Assembly (NCBI GenBank): GCA_001799575.1
Contig: MGTT01000003.1
Location: forward strand, 1 to 62,017
Direction of reading: 5' to 3'
Length of the DNA stretch: 62,017 bases
From: Elusimicrobia bacterium GWA2_56_46
Lineage (GTDB): Bacteria > Elusimicrobiota > Elusimicrobia > Elusimicrobiales > UBA9959
The position numbers and the translations under genes are program-made. Below the pieces are notes generated by a model. The model was not told the DNA's origin, ran no database searches, and saw only the letters and a program-made list of their open reading frames with translations. Shown here piece by piece: positions 16,414-25,644 of the stretch (position 1 is the stretch's first letter; the number at the start of each line of letters is the position of its first letter).

Positions 16414-17523
16414 ATGGCTGAAGTTAAATTTTCAAATATAACCAAAAAATTCAACGAGAACGTGGTTCTGAACGGGCTGAACGCGGAGATCCGCGACCAC
16501 GAATTCGTGGTGATAATCGGCCCGTCGGGCTGCGGCAAGACCACGCTGCTGAGAATGCTGGCGGGGCTCGAAGAAATAACCGGCGGCGAGATCCGCATAG
16601 ACGGCGTCCTGGTCAACAATATGCATCCGAGCAAGCGCCAGATCGCCATGGTCTTCCAGGATTACGCGCTTTACCCCCACATGACCGTGGAGGAAAATAT
16701 GAGTTTCGCCCTGCGCCTGCGGAAAGCGCCCAAAGCCGAAATAGAACAGCGCGTCTCCGAAGCCGCCAGTATCCTCCAGCTGACCAAACTGCTCAAGCGG
16801 ATGCCCAAACAGCTCTCCGGCGGGCAGCGCCAGCGCGTGGCCATAGGCCGCGCCATAGTGCGCAAACCCAAGGCGTTCCTTTTTGACGAGCCGCTTTCCA
16901 ATCTCGACGCTAAGCTGCGCGAAGAGATGCGCGTGGAGATAGCCAAGCTTTACCAGCGCCTCGACGCCACCATAATCTATGTCACTCACGACCAGGTGGA
17001 GGCCATGACGCTGGCGAGCAGGATAATGGTTATGAACCACGGCGTTATCCAGCAGGTCGGCGCCCCGATAGAGGTCTATCGGAAGCCGGCTAACCTCTTT
17101 GTCGCGGGCTTCATCGGCAGCCCGACCATGAATTTTATCCACGGCCGGCTTGCGGCGGAAGGCGGGAAACTTTATTTAAAGAACGAATCCCTGTCCCTCC
17201 TCATCCCCTCATTCCTGCTGTCCGGAACGGCGGAGCACGACGGCCGGGAAGTGGTGGCGGGAGTGCGGCCAGACGACGTGCTGGCGGGTTCCGCCGCGCA
17301 CGAACCGAATAAAAAATACTCGGAAAAACTGGAAGGGGTGCTGGAAGTCAGCGAGCTCCTGGGGCACAGGGAAAACCTGTATCTGAAAGTCGGGCAGACC
17401 CGCGTGCTGGCCACGGTGGAGGCGTTTTTCAACCAGAGTCCGGGCAGCGGCGTAGCGCTCCGCTTCAATTACGAAAATATGCACATTTTCGATAAAGCCA
17501 GCACTAAACGCATTAACGATTGA
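16414..17523 (+). CDS. Sugar ABC transporter ATPase (MsmX/UgpC/MalK type)
   Basis: The 369-residue cytoplasmic ATPase energises the importer. Walker A is GPSGCGKTT at 36-44, the signature is LSGGQ at 134-138, Walker B ends Asp158-Glu159, and the D-loop is SNLDAK. A C-terminal TOBE/regulatory domain follows from about residue 235 (FIGSPTMNF marks the junction). AGAGGA gives the ribosome site. Such ATPases often serve several importers in one cell. It closes the transporter operon; the amylase 71 bp later has its own promoter-like box. Confidence 0.94.
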   Translation: MAEVKFSNITKKFNENVVLNGLNAEIRDHEFVVIIGPSGCGKTTLLRMLAGLEEITGGEIRIDGVLVNNMHPSKRQIAMVFQDYALYPHMTVEENMSFALRLRKAPKAEIEQRVSEAASILQLTKLLKRMPKQLSGGQRQRVAIGRAIVRKPKAFLFDEPLSNLDAKLREEMRVEIAKLYQRLDATIIYVTHDQVEAMTLASRIMVMNHGVIQQVGAPIEVYRKPANLFVAGFIGSPTMNFIHGRLAAEGGKLYLKNESLSLLIPSFLLSGTAEHDGREVVAGVRPDDVLAGSAAHEPNKKYSEKLEGVLEVSELLGHRENLYLKVGQTRVLATVEAFFNQSPGSGVALRFNYENMHIFDKASTKRIND

Positions 17524-17582
17524 ACCTTTTGGCCTACTCCGGCCGGGGCCATTCGACCCTTGAAAGCCGGCATTTTTTCCGT

Positions 17583-17588
17583 TACCAT
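17583..17588 (+). promoter_or_regulatory. Putative -10 box TACCAT abutting an ATG
   Basis: TACCAT ends six bases before the amylase ATG at 17595, with no ribosome site. The spacing equals that of the other leaderless candidates in the window. The hexamer is only a fair -10 match. Confidence 0.4.
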
Positions 17589-17594
17589 TAAATC

Positions 17595-19580
17595 ATGAAG
17601 TCCCTCAACGCGCCCTTTCTCAAAGTCTTCGCCGCGGTTTTCTTTCTGACGCCGTCTTTTTCCCGCGCCGGACTGGAAGAGGGACGTGAAAAAGCGGGAC
17701 GTCTTTTTGACGGCGCTTCGGCTTCCGCCGGACTGGAACTGCCGGCGGCTCCTGAAAACCGGGGCAAATCCTCCTTCGACTTCCTGCAGCAGATGAAAGG
17801 GGTTATGTCGTCCGGCCTCTGGAACGGCAGCATCCCGGAAACCAGGCAATTCATGTTCCGGAACTCGCAGGAGGGCTGGACGGCGCAGGCCCAGAGCGCG
17901 GGCCTGGAAGGGTTCCTCTGGACCAAGAAAGAGCTTGAAGCCAGATACGGGGCCGATAAATTCAGCCGGCAGCTGGGCGACTACTTCGTTTATCTGGACG
18001 ACCTCTTGAAGCCTGTGCCCTGGACGCAGGAGTTACGGAGCGCCCTTTTAAATCTTAAAGTCCAGGATCTCCCTTTCTCCGAGAAGAACGACAGGCTGAA
18101 CGCGATGCTTGAATCTTATGTCGCGGGCCTGCAGGCCAATATAGGAAAATACGATCTGGCGGACTGGGCAAAGAAAGCCAGGATCTACGAGCTGTTTCCC
18201 AGGGCCTACAATCTGGAGGGAAGGAGGAACTCCCCGGACTTCAAATCCCCCTCCCGCCCCGATAAAACGCTTTTCTTCCGGGATTTCCAGGCCTCCGATT
18301 TCGACGTCATAAAACGCATGGGTTTCGACACCGTCTGGCCGATGGGCATACTCCCCATAGGAGTGAGGGGCCAGACGGGCTCCGGCGGCGGCTCGCCCTA
18401 TTCCATAAGCGACCACGGCACGGTCAATCCCGACCTGGGCAGCGAGGAGGATTTCAGGGATTTTGTGCGGAAAGCCCACGCGGCGGGCCTCCGGGTCATA
18501 GTGGATTTCGTGGTCAACCATACCTCGCTCGATTCCAGGCTCCTGGCTGAAAATCCGGATTATTTCGTCAGCTTCCGCTACGACGGCGCTTGCCCGAGAG
18601 ACGGCTATTTCGACTATTACTGGCAGAACGCCAAATACTGCGTGCATCACGGCGGTTTTGAATACGGCGGCGGCGTATCGAGCTGGATCGACACAGCGCA
18701 GGTAAATTATTCCAATCAGGCGCTCCGTAACAGGATGACGGATACCGTAAAAAGCTGGGTGACCAAATTCGACGTGGACGGTTTCAGGGTGGATATGGCT
18801 TATCTGGCCCTGAACAACGTGTTCGCCCGTACCTGGCAGAAAAGCATGCCCGGCTCCGAGTTTTACCGGCAGCTTATCTGGACGGTCAAGGCGGCCAAGC
18901 CTTCCGCGGCTTTCATGGCCGAGGCTTACGCTTTCCAGGAAGATCTTTCGGCGTGCGGTTTTGACTCGATCTACAGTAAATATGAGACCGGCAGGCCGGA
19001 AGGGCAGACCGGCTGGTATAACTCCACGGAAAGCGGCGACGCCGGCGGTATCCGCAGCTCCGTCAACCGGGCGGCCTATCTGGCCTGGCAGAAAGGCGGC
19101 GCGGGCTCCGTCGTGTTCATCGGCAATCACGACGAGCCGGCGCCAGAAAAGGTATACGGCCGCCGCCTGCCCGCGGCTTTAATGATGACGATGCTTTACC
19201 CCGGTTCCGTAATGATGTATTCCAGCGCCGAAATAGGCTATGACGCCGCCGTGCCGAACGGGGAGCCGAAACCTCTGCCGTTCAGCGTGCCTGCCAGCAT
19301 AGACTGGAACGCCGGCGATCCGTGGGTGAAAGACGTCTACCGGATCGTCCTGGCCGAGACGAAGAAGATCAGGGCGGAAATGGGCGATTACGACATTGTC
19401 CCGCTGTGGCCCTCTGACGGCGGCGCCTGGGCCGGCTATATTCTTTCCTCAAAAACCACCGGCCTTAAAAAAGCCGTCATAGCCAATATCACCCCGAACG
19501 GAACCAGCGCCCGCCTCCCGGAGTACGGCATTGACGCCTGGCTTGAGCCCGGCGCCTACCGGATAGCCGACATAAAATAA
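17595..19580 (+). CDS. Secreted alpha-amylase family glycoside hydrolase (GH13)
   Basis: GH13 enzymes cleave or rearrange alpha-glucans. The 661-residue protein has a signal peptide ending near SFSRA and a 180-residue N-terminal region without a clear family. The (beta/alpha)8 catalytic domain begins at about IYELFPRAYN. Region I is DFVVNHTS (His309). The nucleophile is Asp400 in GFRVDMAY, the acid/base is Glu443 in FMAEAYAF, and the transition-state stabiliser is Asp513 in GNHDEP. All catalytic residues are intact. It follows the sugar importer, so extracytoplasmic hydrolysis would feed oligosaccharides to the binding lipoprotein. A short beta C-domain ends the chain. Exact specificity (amylase, glucanotransferase) cannot be fixed. 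Confidence 0.9.
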   Translation: MKSLNAPFLKVFAAVFFLTPSFSRAGLEEGREKAGRLFDGASASAGLELPAAPENRGKSSFDFLQQMKGVMSSGLWNGSIPETRQFMFRNSQEGWTAQAQSAGLEGFLWTKKELEARYGADKFSRQLGDYFVYLDDLLKPVPWTQELRSALLNLKVQDLPFSEKNDRLNAMLESYVAGLQANIGKYDLADWAKKARIYELFPRAYNLEGRRNSPDFKSPSRPDKTLFFRDFQASDFDVIKRMGFDTVWPMGILPIGVRGQTGSGGGSPYSISDHGTVNPDLGSEEDFRDFVRKAHAAGLRVIVDFVVNHTSLDSRLLAENPDYFVSFRYDGACPRDGYFDYYWQNAKYCVHHGGFEYGGGVSSWIDTAQVNYSNQALRNRMTDTVKSWVTKFDVDGFRVDMAYLALNNVFARTWQKSMPGSEFYRQLIWTVKAAKPSAAFMAEAYAFQEDLSACGFDSIYSKYETGRPEGQTGWYNSTESGDAGGIRSSVNRAAYLAWQKGGAGSVVFIGNHDEPAPEKVYGRRLPAALMMTMLYPGSVMMYSSAEIGYDAAVPNGEPKPLPFSVPASIDWNAGDPWVKDVYRIVLAETKKIRAEMGDYDIVPLWPSDGGAWAGYILSSKTTGLKKAVIANITPNGTSARLPEYGIDAWLEPGAYRIADIK

Positions 19581-19615
19581 CCGCCCCTCCCCTGTATCGG
19601 TAAATCAAACTTAAG

Positions 19616-19621
19616 TATAAT
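19616..19621 (+). promoter_or_regulatory. Perfect -10 box TATAAT for the ferredoxin gene
   Basis: TATAAT lies 50 bp before the ferredoxin ATG, in an otherwise empty gap. No good -35 hexamer is seen 17 bp upstream. The leader contains the strong ribosome site GGAGG before ATG 19671. Confidence 0.5.
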
Positions 19622-19670
19622 CTATATTGTAACGGGGGTTTGTTATACCCGCTAAATCCGGAGGATAAAA

Positions 19671-19856
19671 ATGAAAGCTACTGTCGATCAAGACGCCTGC
19701 ATCAGCTGCGGCCTGTGCGCCAGCGACTGCCCTGAAGTGTTCGAGATGAAAGGAGATAAAGCCGCCGTCATCGCCAACCCTGTGCCCGCCGGCAAGGAAG
19801 AAGCCTGCAAAACCGCGGCCGCCAATTGCCCGGTCTCCTGTATTAAGTGCGAATAA
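19671..19856 (+). CDS. Single-cluster [4Fe-4S] ferredoxin
   Basis: The 61-residue electron carrier has Cys10, Cys13 and Cys16 in CISCGLC plus Cys53 in NCP. This is the ligand pattern of Thermotoga-type single [4Fe-4S] ferredoxins. Cys20 and Cys46 occupy the positions that form a disulfide in that group. Two extra cysteines, Cys57 and Cys60, at the tail are unusual. It stands alone between a promoter and a terminator. It is a natural redox partner for the aldehyde and 2-oxoacid ferredoxin oxidoreductases encoded on the other strand. Confidence 0.9.
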   Translation: MKATVDQDACISCGLCASDCPEVFEMKGDKAAVIANPVPAGKEEACKTAAANCPVSCIKCE

Positions 19857-19882
19857 CAGCGCGCTTTTAGTGTAGTGCGACG

Positions 19883-19920
19883 CCCCTCTGCGCCGAATTC
19901 CCGCGCAGGGGGGTTTATTC
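19883..19920 (+). terminator. Rho-independent terminator after ferredoxin
   Basis: An 11-bp stem (19883-19893 with 19903-19913, one G-U pair) has a 9-nt loop and is followed by TTTATT. It separates the ferredoxin gene from the CDF gene, which starts 25 bp later. Confidence 0.75.
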
Positions 19921-19944
19921 TCCCGGCGTCTTCTGTGCCGACCA

Positions 19945-20889
19945 ATGAAAACCAAAGATATAAACGCGGCGAAAGCCGATGTGGTGAAGCTGTCAGTGGC
20001 GTCCAATGCCTGTCTGGTCGCGTTTAAACTCGCGGTCGGCCTGTTCATCGGTTCGGTTTCCGTTCTCTCCGAAGCCATCCATTCAGGAGTGGACCTGGCG
20101 GCGGCGCTCATCGCCTATTTCGCGGTGCGTTCTTCCGCCCAGCCGGCGGACAAAGATCACCCCTACGGCCACGGGAAATTTGAAAATATCTCCGGTTTCG
20201 TAGAAGCCATCCTGATCTTCCTGGCGGCGGCCTGGATCGTTTATGAAGCGGTCGGGAAACTGATCCACCCGGAGCCCATAGAACTCATCGGCTGGGGCAT
20301 CCTGGTCATGGCGCTCTCCTCTTTCGTGAACATGGCCGTTTCCCGGATGCTTTTTAAGGTGGGCAACGCTACCGATTCCATAGCCATAAAGGCGGATGCC
20401 TGGCATCTGCGCACCGACGTCTATACCTCGATGGGCGTTATGACCGGACTTGGCCTTATATGGCTGATAGAGCTTTTGTGGACGGGCCACCATGTGCATT
20501 GGATAGATCCGCTTGCCGCCATTGTGGTGGCGCTCATGATAATCAAAGCGGCCTACGACCTAACCGCGCAGTCCCTGGGGGACCTGCTGGACGAGTCACT
20601 CCCGGCGGACGATAACCGTAAAATAGCGGAACTTATAAAAAAACAGGTCGAGATCATAAGTTTTAAAAACCTGCGCACACGGAAAGCCGGAGCCGTGAAA
20701 TTTATAGAATTCGATATCCTGGTGCCCTCGGGGATGTCGGTGGAAAACGCCCATTCGCTTACCGACTACATAATCGCCGATATAGAAAGCGTCCTGGCCC
20801 GTTCCACGGTCGTAATCCACATAGAGCCATGCGATAAAAAATGCCCACCCGAATGCGTCACAAACTGCGCCCCAGGGAGCAGGGTGTAG
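19945..20889 (+). CDS. Cation diffusion facilitator metal exporter with Cys-rich tail
   Basis: The 314-residue inner-membrane antiporter exports divalent metals such as zinc, manganese, iron or cobalt. The metal site is visible as His46/Asp50 in TM2 (HSGVD) and His154/Asp158 in TM5 (HLRTD). A His-rich HPYGHGKFE loop lies between. A His at the first site position differs from the classical Asp of YiiP, so metal preference may differ. After the cytoplasmic dimer domain comes a short tail with four cysteines in CDKKCPPECVTNC, a possible metal-sensing ligand set. The final SRV codons and stop lie at the edge of a TAGGG-type repeat. There is no ribosome site. Confidence 0.9.
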   Translation: MKTKDINAAKADVVKLSVASNACLVAFKLAVGLFIGSVSVLSEAIHSGVDLAAALIAYFAVRSSAQPADKDHPYGHGKFENISGFVEAILIFLAAAWIVYEAVGKLIHPEPIELIGWGILVMALSSFVNMAVSRMLFKVGNATDSIAIKADAWHLRTDVYTSMGVMTGLGLIWLIELLWTGHHVHWIDPLAAIVVALMIIKAAYDLTAQSLGDLLDESLPADDNRKIAELIKKQVEIISFKNLRTRKAGAVKFIEFDILVPSGMSVENAHSLTDYIIADIESVLARSTVVIHIEPCDKKCPPECVTNCAPGSRV

Positions 20890-20967
20890 GGTTTAGGGTA
20901 GAGGGTAGAAAACACCGCGCCAACCCAACTCCCCCCCTAAACCCTCTACCCTAAACCCTCTACCCTA
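20887..20967. repeat. TAGGG-type inverted repeat, copy at convergent gene ends
   Basis: TAGGGTTTAGGGTAGAGGG at the left and CCCTAAACCCTCTACCCT repeated at the right are inverted copies. The left arm contains the stop of the CDF gene; the right arm encodes the last residues (RVEGLG) and stop of the MFS gene. Related sequence is at 41436-41467 and 31563-31580. It can form a long hairpin between two convergent genes. Confidence 0.75.
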
Positions 20968-22400
20968 TCGTCTATAGGCAGCCTGAAGATCACGAGTATG
21001 CCGGGTATGGTCATAAGGCAGACCGCCAGAAAGAAGTGCCGGTAGCCCACGGCTTCCTGTAGTTTTCCGCTTATCATGCCCGGAACCATCATCCCCAGCG
21101 CCATGATCCCCGTGGAGATGGCGAAATGCGCGGTCTTGTATCTCCCCTTGCAGACCATCATCAGGTAGACGGTGAAAGCGGTGAGGCCTATGCCGTAACC
21201 GAACTGTTCCGCGGCCACCAGCAGATAGGCTATCCATTTAGCCGGCTGGACATAAGCCATATAAAGATAAAATACGTCCGGCACATGGAGGGCGAAAACC
21301 ATGGGCCACAGGCATTTCCTGAACCCGTACCGGGAGATCAGCCAGCCGCCCAAAAGGCCGCCTGCTATCAGGGCGGCCATGCCGAAGGTGCCGTACATTA
21401 TGCCCACTTCCGAAGTAGAGACCGCCATCCCCCCCTTCTCAAGCCCGTCCAGCAGGAACGGGGAAGTAAGTTTCAGGAGCATGGCTTCGGCAAAGCGGTA
21501 GAACAGTATAAAGGCGATGATATAGCCTATCCCGTCCATCGTGAAATAAGAAATAAAAGCCTCGTTGAAAGAACTTCCCTCGGCCGTCATTTTCCGCTTC
21601 AGGTACGGGAAAAGATAATTACGGCAAATGAAGACCAGAGCCAGGGTTATCGCCGCGGCGGCGCCCAGTTTTTGCCACAGGCCGGAGAGCATGTTAAACA
21701 GCCACACCAGGAGGCCCGCGGCCGCCAGGTAGCCGGCCATGGTCCACAGTGAGCGCATTACGGCGGCCGGTTCGGCCTTGGCTTTAGGAACGTCCTCGGC
21801 GGGGTAAGGCAGGACAAAACGGTGGTAGAGGAACAGCGCGGCAAAGAGGATGGCTGAAAGGAGCAGCATTATACTCCAACTGGCCGGTATGTCCCCCAGC
21901 GCTTTCTGCAGCTGCCCGGCCCGGTATACCAGAAAGCCGGTGCCGAAGATCATGGCAAAACGGTAGAACATCGAGCGTATGCCGACGAAGAAAGCCTGGT
22001 CCTCCCCGGTGAGCGCCAGCATATAGAACCCGTCCGTGGCGATATCGTGCGTGGCCGAGACGAAAGCGGCGGCCGCGAAAGCCAGCAGCGAGACGGAGAA
22101 GAAATGCGCCCCGTTGAGCGAGAGCGCCGCCGCCGCCAGGCAGGCCGCCATGAGAAGCTGGGTATAGACCAGCCATTTGCGGCGGGTGGCGTACATGTCC
22201 ACCATCGGACCCCAGAGCATTTTTATGACCCAGGGCAGATAAAGCCAGCTGGTCCAGAAAGCGATCTCGGCGTTGGAGACGCCCATATTCTTATAGAGGA
22301 TGACCGAAACCGAGTTTATGAGGATATAAGGCAGGCCTTCGGCGAAATAGGTTGTGGGCACGAAAAACCAGGGGTTGCGTTTTTCCGCTTTAGCGATCAT
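20946..22400 (-). CDS. MFS transporter, AmpG/PAT-like
   Basis: The 484-residue, roughly 12-helix transporter begins with FFVPTTYFAEGLPYILINSVSVILYKNMG. This start and the SATHDIATDGFYM segment in the first half are typical of AmpG-type permeases (muropeptide or acyl-CoA family). The substrate here is unknown. AGGAGACC gives the ribosome site. It overlaps the LhgO gene by four bases (ATGA), so it may move a hydroxy- or dicarboxylate related to that enzyme rather than muropeptides. The last six residues come from repeat DNA. Confidence 0.8.
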   Translation of the reverse strand: MIAKAEKRNPWFFVPTTYFAEGLPYILINSVSVILYKNMGVSNAEIAFWTSWLYLPWVIKMLWGPMVDMYATRRKWLVYTQLLMAACLAAAALSLNGAHFFSVSLLAFAAAAFVSATHDIATDGFYMLALTGEDQAFFVGIRSMFYRFAMIFGTGFLVYRAGQLQKALGDIPASWSIMLLLSAILFAALFLYHRFVLPYPAEDVPKAKAEPAAVMRSLWTMAGYLAAAGLLVWLFNMLSGLWQKLGAAAAITLALVFICRNYLFPYLKRKMTAEGSSFNEAFISYFTMDGIGYIIAFILFYRFAEAMLLKLTSPFLLDGLEKGGMAVSTSEVGIMYGTFGMAALIAGGLLGGWLISRYGFRKCLWPMVFALHVPDVFYLYMAYVQPAKWIAYLLVAAEQFGYGIGLTAFTVYLMMVCKGRYKTAHFAISTGIMALGMMVPGMISGKLQEAVGYRHFFLAVCLMTIPGILVIFRLPIDDRVEGLG

Positions 22401-23599
22401 AAGGTCTCCTTATCAGTTATCCATTTGGCGAACGGGAAGCTGCCTGTGAAAGCGGGGCTGACGGCGTTAAGAATGTGAGTGCTGAACTTGTCCCCCTCCA
22501 CTACAAAATCCTGGACTAACTCCAGGGTTTTTGTGTTCAGGAGCTGCGCCCGTATCCCGGGCCTGCTCCATTCGTTGAAGCCGGCGGCGTCGATCTTATT
22601 CACCAATTTTAAACCAAGCCCCACAAAAAAAGGCTTGTAATATTTCCGCATCTCTTCCCAGGCCAGGCTCCTGAAGCCGAAAGAGTTGGTCAGGAAAAGC
22701 AGGCTTTCCCAGGCCGCGACCTGCGCCATTTCACCCGGGCTGAAATTATCAAAGCCGTCGTAGTTCTCGCGCCAGAAAGCCGGAATAGCCGTCGGCCCGA
22801 GCTTCACATGGCCGTCCACTGTAACCGTATAGTGGACGCCCAGAAAAGGGTTTTTAAGATTCGGTACCGGGTAAACGTTGACTTTAAGAGGCGCCGGGAC
22901 GCCGGAGTACTTCAAGTATATTCCTTTAAACGGAATTATCACGTAATTCTTTGAGAACCCGAAATCCCTGGCGATCCTGTCGGCGTAAAGCCCGGCCGCG
23001 TTGATCAGGCGCCCTGCCCGGATAAGGCGGCCCTTGGCGGTTTTAATAATATTTTCCCCGGCAATTCCCCTGTACCCTTCCCCGAACAAGATCTCCACCC
23101 CGGAGCTTAAAAGCCGGTTTTTAAGAGACGCGCATATTTCGGCCGGATCGACGGTCGCGGTTGTCGGGGAATAAAGCGCTTTTTTGAAAGTCCTGGCGTT
23201 AGGCTCTATCTGCGCGAGCTCACTCTCGTCTATCATCCTCACGTCCACGCCGTTGGCAAGGCCGCGTTTTTCAAGCTCGTAAAGGGCCTGGAGTTCCGTC
23301 TCATCGCAGGCGACGACCACTTTCCCGCATTCGTTCATGGCCAGGCCGTTGTCCCGGCAGTATTTTTTAAGCGCAATATTCCCGTCCCGGGTGAACCGGG
23401 CTTTCAGCGAATTGGAGGTGTAATAAAAGCCGGCGTGAAGCACGCCGCTGTTCCTGCCGCTGCCGTGGAGGGCGGCATCCGGCTCTTTTTCGAGGATGAT
23501 GATCCGTTTACCGGGCTCTTTCTCCCGGAGCCGCCGCGCAAGCGCAAGCCCTATTATCCCCGCGCCTATTATCAGGTAATCGGTCTTTTCGGTTTTCAT
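22397..23599 (-). CDS. lhgO: L-2-hydroxyglutarate oxidase family FAD enzyme
   Basis: LhgO oxidises L-2-hydroxyglutarate to 2-oxoglutarate and passes electrons to the membrane quinone pool. The 400-residue protein has the FAD Rossmann motif GAGIIGLALA near residue 12 and the family hallmark SGRNSGVLHAGFYY. A DAO-fold C-terminus contains NAAGLYADRIARDFG. I start at the ATG at 23599 (MKTEKTDYLIIG); a TTG at 23632 would overlap the upstream kinase stop. It sits between a PAS kinase and an MFS transporter in one operon. L-2-hydroxyglutarate arises as a side product or intermediate around lysine and 2-oxoglutarate metabolism, which fits the saccharopine-pathway genes nearby. Confidence 0.85.
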   Translation of the reverse strand: MKTEKTDYLIIGAGIIGLALARRLREKEPGKRIIILEKEPDAALHGSGRNSGVLHAGFYYTSNSLKARFTRDGNIALKKYCRDNGLAMNECGKVVVACDETELQALYELEKRGLANGVDVRMIDESELAQIEPNARTFKKALYSPTTATVDPAEICASLKNRLLSSGVEILFGEGYRGIAGENIIKTAKGRLIRAGRLINAAGLYADRIARDFGFSKNYVIIPFKGIYLKYSGVPAPLKVNVYPVPNLKNPFLGVHYTVTVDGHVKLGPTAIPAFWRENYDGFDNFSPGEMAQVAAWESLLFLTNSFGFRSLAWEEMRKYYKPFFVGLGLKLVNKIDAAGFNEWSRPGIRAQLLNTKTLELVQDFVVEGDKFSTHILNAVSPAFTGSFPFAKWITDKETL

Positions 23600-23624
23600 T
23601 ACGACGCCGCGGCTCTGAAACCAT

Positions 23625-25505
23625 TCACGCAACCGGGCGCTGGATCGGCAGAGAGATAGTGAAAGACGTCCCCTTTCCTTCTTCGCTGCTCATTTCAATA
23701 GTTCCATGGTGCTTCCGCACTATTTCATATGCCAGCGCAAGACCCAGGCCGGGGCCCTTGCCGACCTCCTTGGTCGTAAAGAAAGGTTCGAAGATCTTCG
23801 CTTGAAGTTCTTTCGGTATGCCGGCGCCCGTGTCCCGGACTTCTATCGCCACATACCCAGGCCGCTTATCGGAGAACGCTGTCCGAACGCTTAAAGTCCC
23901 CCCTTTGGGCATCGCCTCCACGGCATTGTTAGCCAGATTGATAAGGACTTGCTGAAGCTGAAACATATCGGCATAAATTTTAGGAAGATCATCGCGGAAT
24001 TCCCTGACCAGCTCCACATTACACGTTTTGGTGCTGGCCTGGATCAGGGAAAGAGCGGATGCCAGGGCCGCGTTCAGATCGATCATTGCCCCTTGATTGT
24101 TTTTCTGGGCTCTGGAAAAGACCAGCAGATTCTGCACCAGATCCTTGCACCGCAGGGCCTCGCGGACTATGGACTGCAAGGGTACGGCCAAAGACTCGTT
24201 TTCCTTGAATTTCTTAAGTACGCTCTGGGAAAATCCCAGGATAACGCCCAGCGGATTATTTATCTCATGGGCGACGCCCGACGCCAGTTGTCCGACAGCC
24301 GACATCTTACCGGCCTGCATAAGCTGCGCCTGGAGTTCGGCTTTTTCGGCTTCCATCCGTTTGCGAGCGGTAATATCTTCCACCATCTCGATGGCGGCCG
24401 TCACCGCGCCCTCCGCGTTTTTAATGGGCGAAGAAATGACGCGGTAATTAACGACCCCGGACGGCGTCGGCGTCTCGGTTACAGATTCGTGAACCTTGCC
24501 GTCGCGCAATGTCAGGATCGTAGGACAGTAGGAACAGTGGGTCTCGCGCGGCGGGGTGTTGAAAGTGCGGTAGCAGAGCGGCTTATCTCCGAGAACCACG
24601 TGGGGGAACCACGTGAGCATCTGCCGATTGAGAGAAAGTATCTCCATTCCGGGCCCTATGAGGGAAACGCCTATGCCGATGTTGTCCACCACGCTGCGAT
24701 AACGCTCCTCGCTCTCGCGGAGCGCGCGTTCCGTTTGCACGCGGTCATTGATATCCGTGGTAAAAACCACCACGCCGGTAATTGCGCCTTTTTCATCCCT
24801 GTAGGGAACCTTGTCAGTCAGCACCCAGCGCTTTTCCCCGCCGGAGGTCCTCATTTCCTCAACGATGCCCAGCTTGGGGCTGCCGGACTTGATCACTTCC
24901 AGGTCGTCCTGGAAATATTTATCAGCCCCTTCCGGAAAAAGCTCATAGGCGCTGCGTCCCTCGATCTCCGACACCGGCCTGCCCATAGCCGCGGACGCGG
25001 CGTGATTGACGCGTATAAAGTTATTTTTTGCGTCCTTATACCAGATCATCGCGGCGGAGGAATCGAAGATGTTCTGATACTCCCGGCGAAGCATAAAGAG
25101 TTCGTTTTCGGCATGGCTGCGCGGCGCGGCCTCCCTGAAAAATCCGGCCGCGTACTTCTTCCCGTCCGAAGCCGCCGGAAAAAACCTTATGTCGGCGTAA
25201 AAAAATCCGCCGTCTTTTCTTTTTACGGAAACGCCCGCGGCGGGCGCGGTATCCTTTCCGGGCTGCCGCTGGATCTGCGCCTGAACGCGGGAGAGCTCTT
25301 CCGCCGGATGGATATCCGAAATTCCGAGGGCAAGAATTTCGTCGGGGCTGTACCCCAGCATTTGGCAGATCCTGTCATTGCAATAACAGAACTTGCCGCT
25401 GGCGGCATCCGTTATAAGCACCCCGTCAGCGTCGCTTTCGAGAATGGCTTTGAGCCATTGTTCGGATTGTTTGAAAGGATCCAGAGTTTTGCCGGAATTT
25501 TTCAT
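23625..25505 (-). CDS. Cytoplasmic multi-PAS sensor histidine kinase
   Basis: The 626-residue kinase has no membrane helix. Three PAS domains lie at about 15-130, 140-262 and 265-385. The HisKA domain has the phosphoacceptor His413 in GVAHEINNPLG. The ATPase domain carries the GAGIP and GPGLGLALAYEIV boxes. The third PAS contains Cys311 and a CSYC pair (Cys324/327) just before PTILTL, a layout seen in PAS domains proposed to bind metal or sense redox. No receiver domain is attached. It heads the operon with lhgO and the MFS gene, and probably adjusts them to a cytoplasmic redox or metabolite signal. A cognate regulator is not adjacent. Confidence 0.9.
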   Translation of the reverse strand: MKNSGKTLDPFKQSEQWLKAILESDADGVLITDAASGKFCYCNDRICQMLGYSPDEILALGISDIHPAEELSRVQAQIQRQPGKDTAPAAGVSVKRKDGGFFYADIRFFPAASDGKKYAAGFFREAAPRSHAENELFMLRREYQNIFDSSAAMIWYKDAKNNFIRVNHAASAAMGRPVSEIEGRSAYELFPEGADKYFQDDLEVIKSGSPKLGIVEEMRTSGGEKRWVLTDKVPYRDEKGAITGVVVFTTDINDRVQTERALRESEERYRSVVDNIGIGVSLIGPGMEILSLNRQMLTWFPHVVLGDKPLCYRTFNTPPRETHCSYCPTILTLRDGKVHESVTETPTPSGVVNYRVISSPIKNAEGAVTAAIEMVEDITARKRMEAEKAELQAQLMQAGKMSAVGQLASGVAHEINNPLGVILGFSQSVLKKFKENESLAVPLQSIVREALRCKDLVQNLLVFSRAQKNNQGAMIDLNAALASALSLIQASTKTCNVELVREFRDDLPKIYADMFQLQQVLINLANNAVEAMPKGGTLSVRTAFSDKRPGYVAIEVRDTGAGIPKELQAKIFEPFFTTKEVGKGPGLGLALAYEIVRKHHGTIEMSSEEGKGTSFTISLPIQRPVA

Positions 25506-25644
25506 TTAAGATACCCCTTTATTTACATGAACACTGCTTGGCCGCGCACTTTTTCAGTCAGCCGCCGTATCCCCGCCTGAGTCGGAAACGCTTTCTTATT
25601 ATAATATATTTCGTCGCCCGCGGGTTTGCCGCCTCCAAAGCCCG

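Noticed and set aside
20935-20967. CCCTAAA-like runs resembling plant telomere repeats
   Set aside because: Only a few units, interspersed with CTCTACC, part of a bacterial inverted repeat with relatives at 31.6 and 41.4 kb.
23949-25580. 543-codon open frame antisense to the PAS kinase
   Set aside because: The sense strand encodes a complete histidine kinase with H, N and G boxes; the antisense product shows no recognisable fold.
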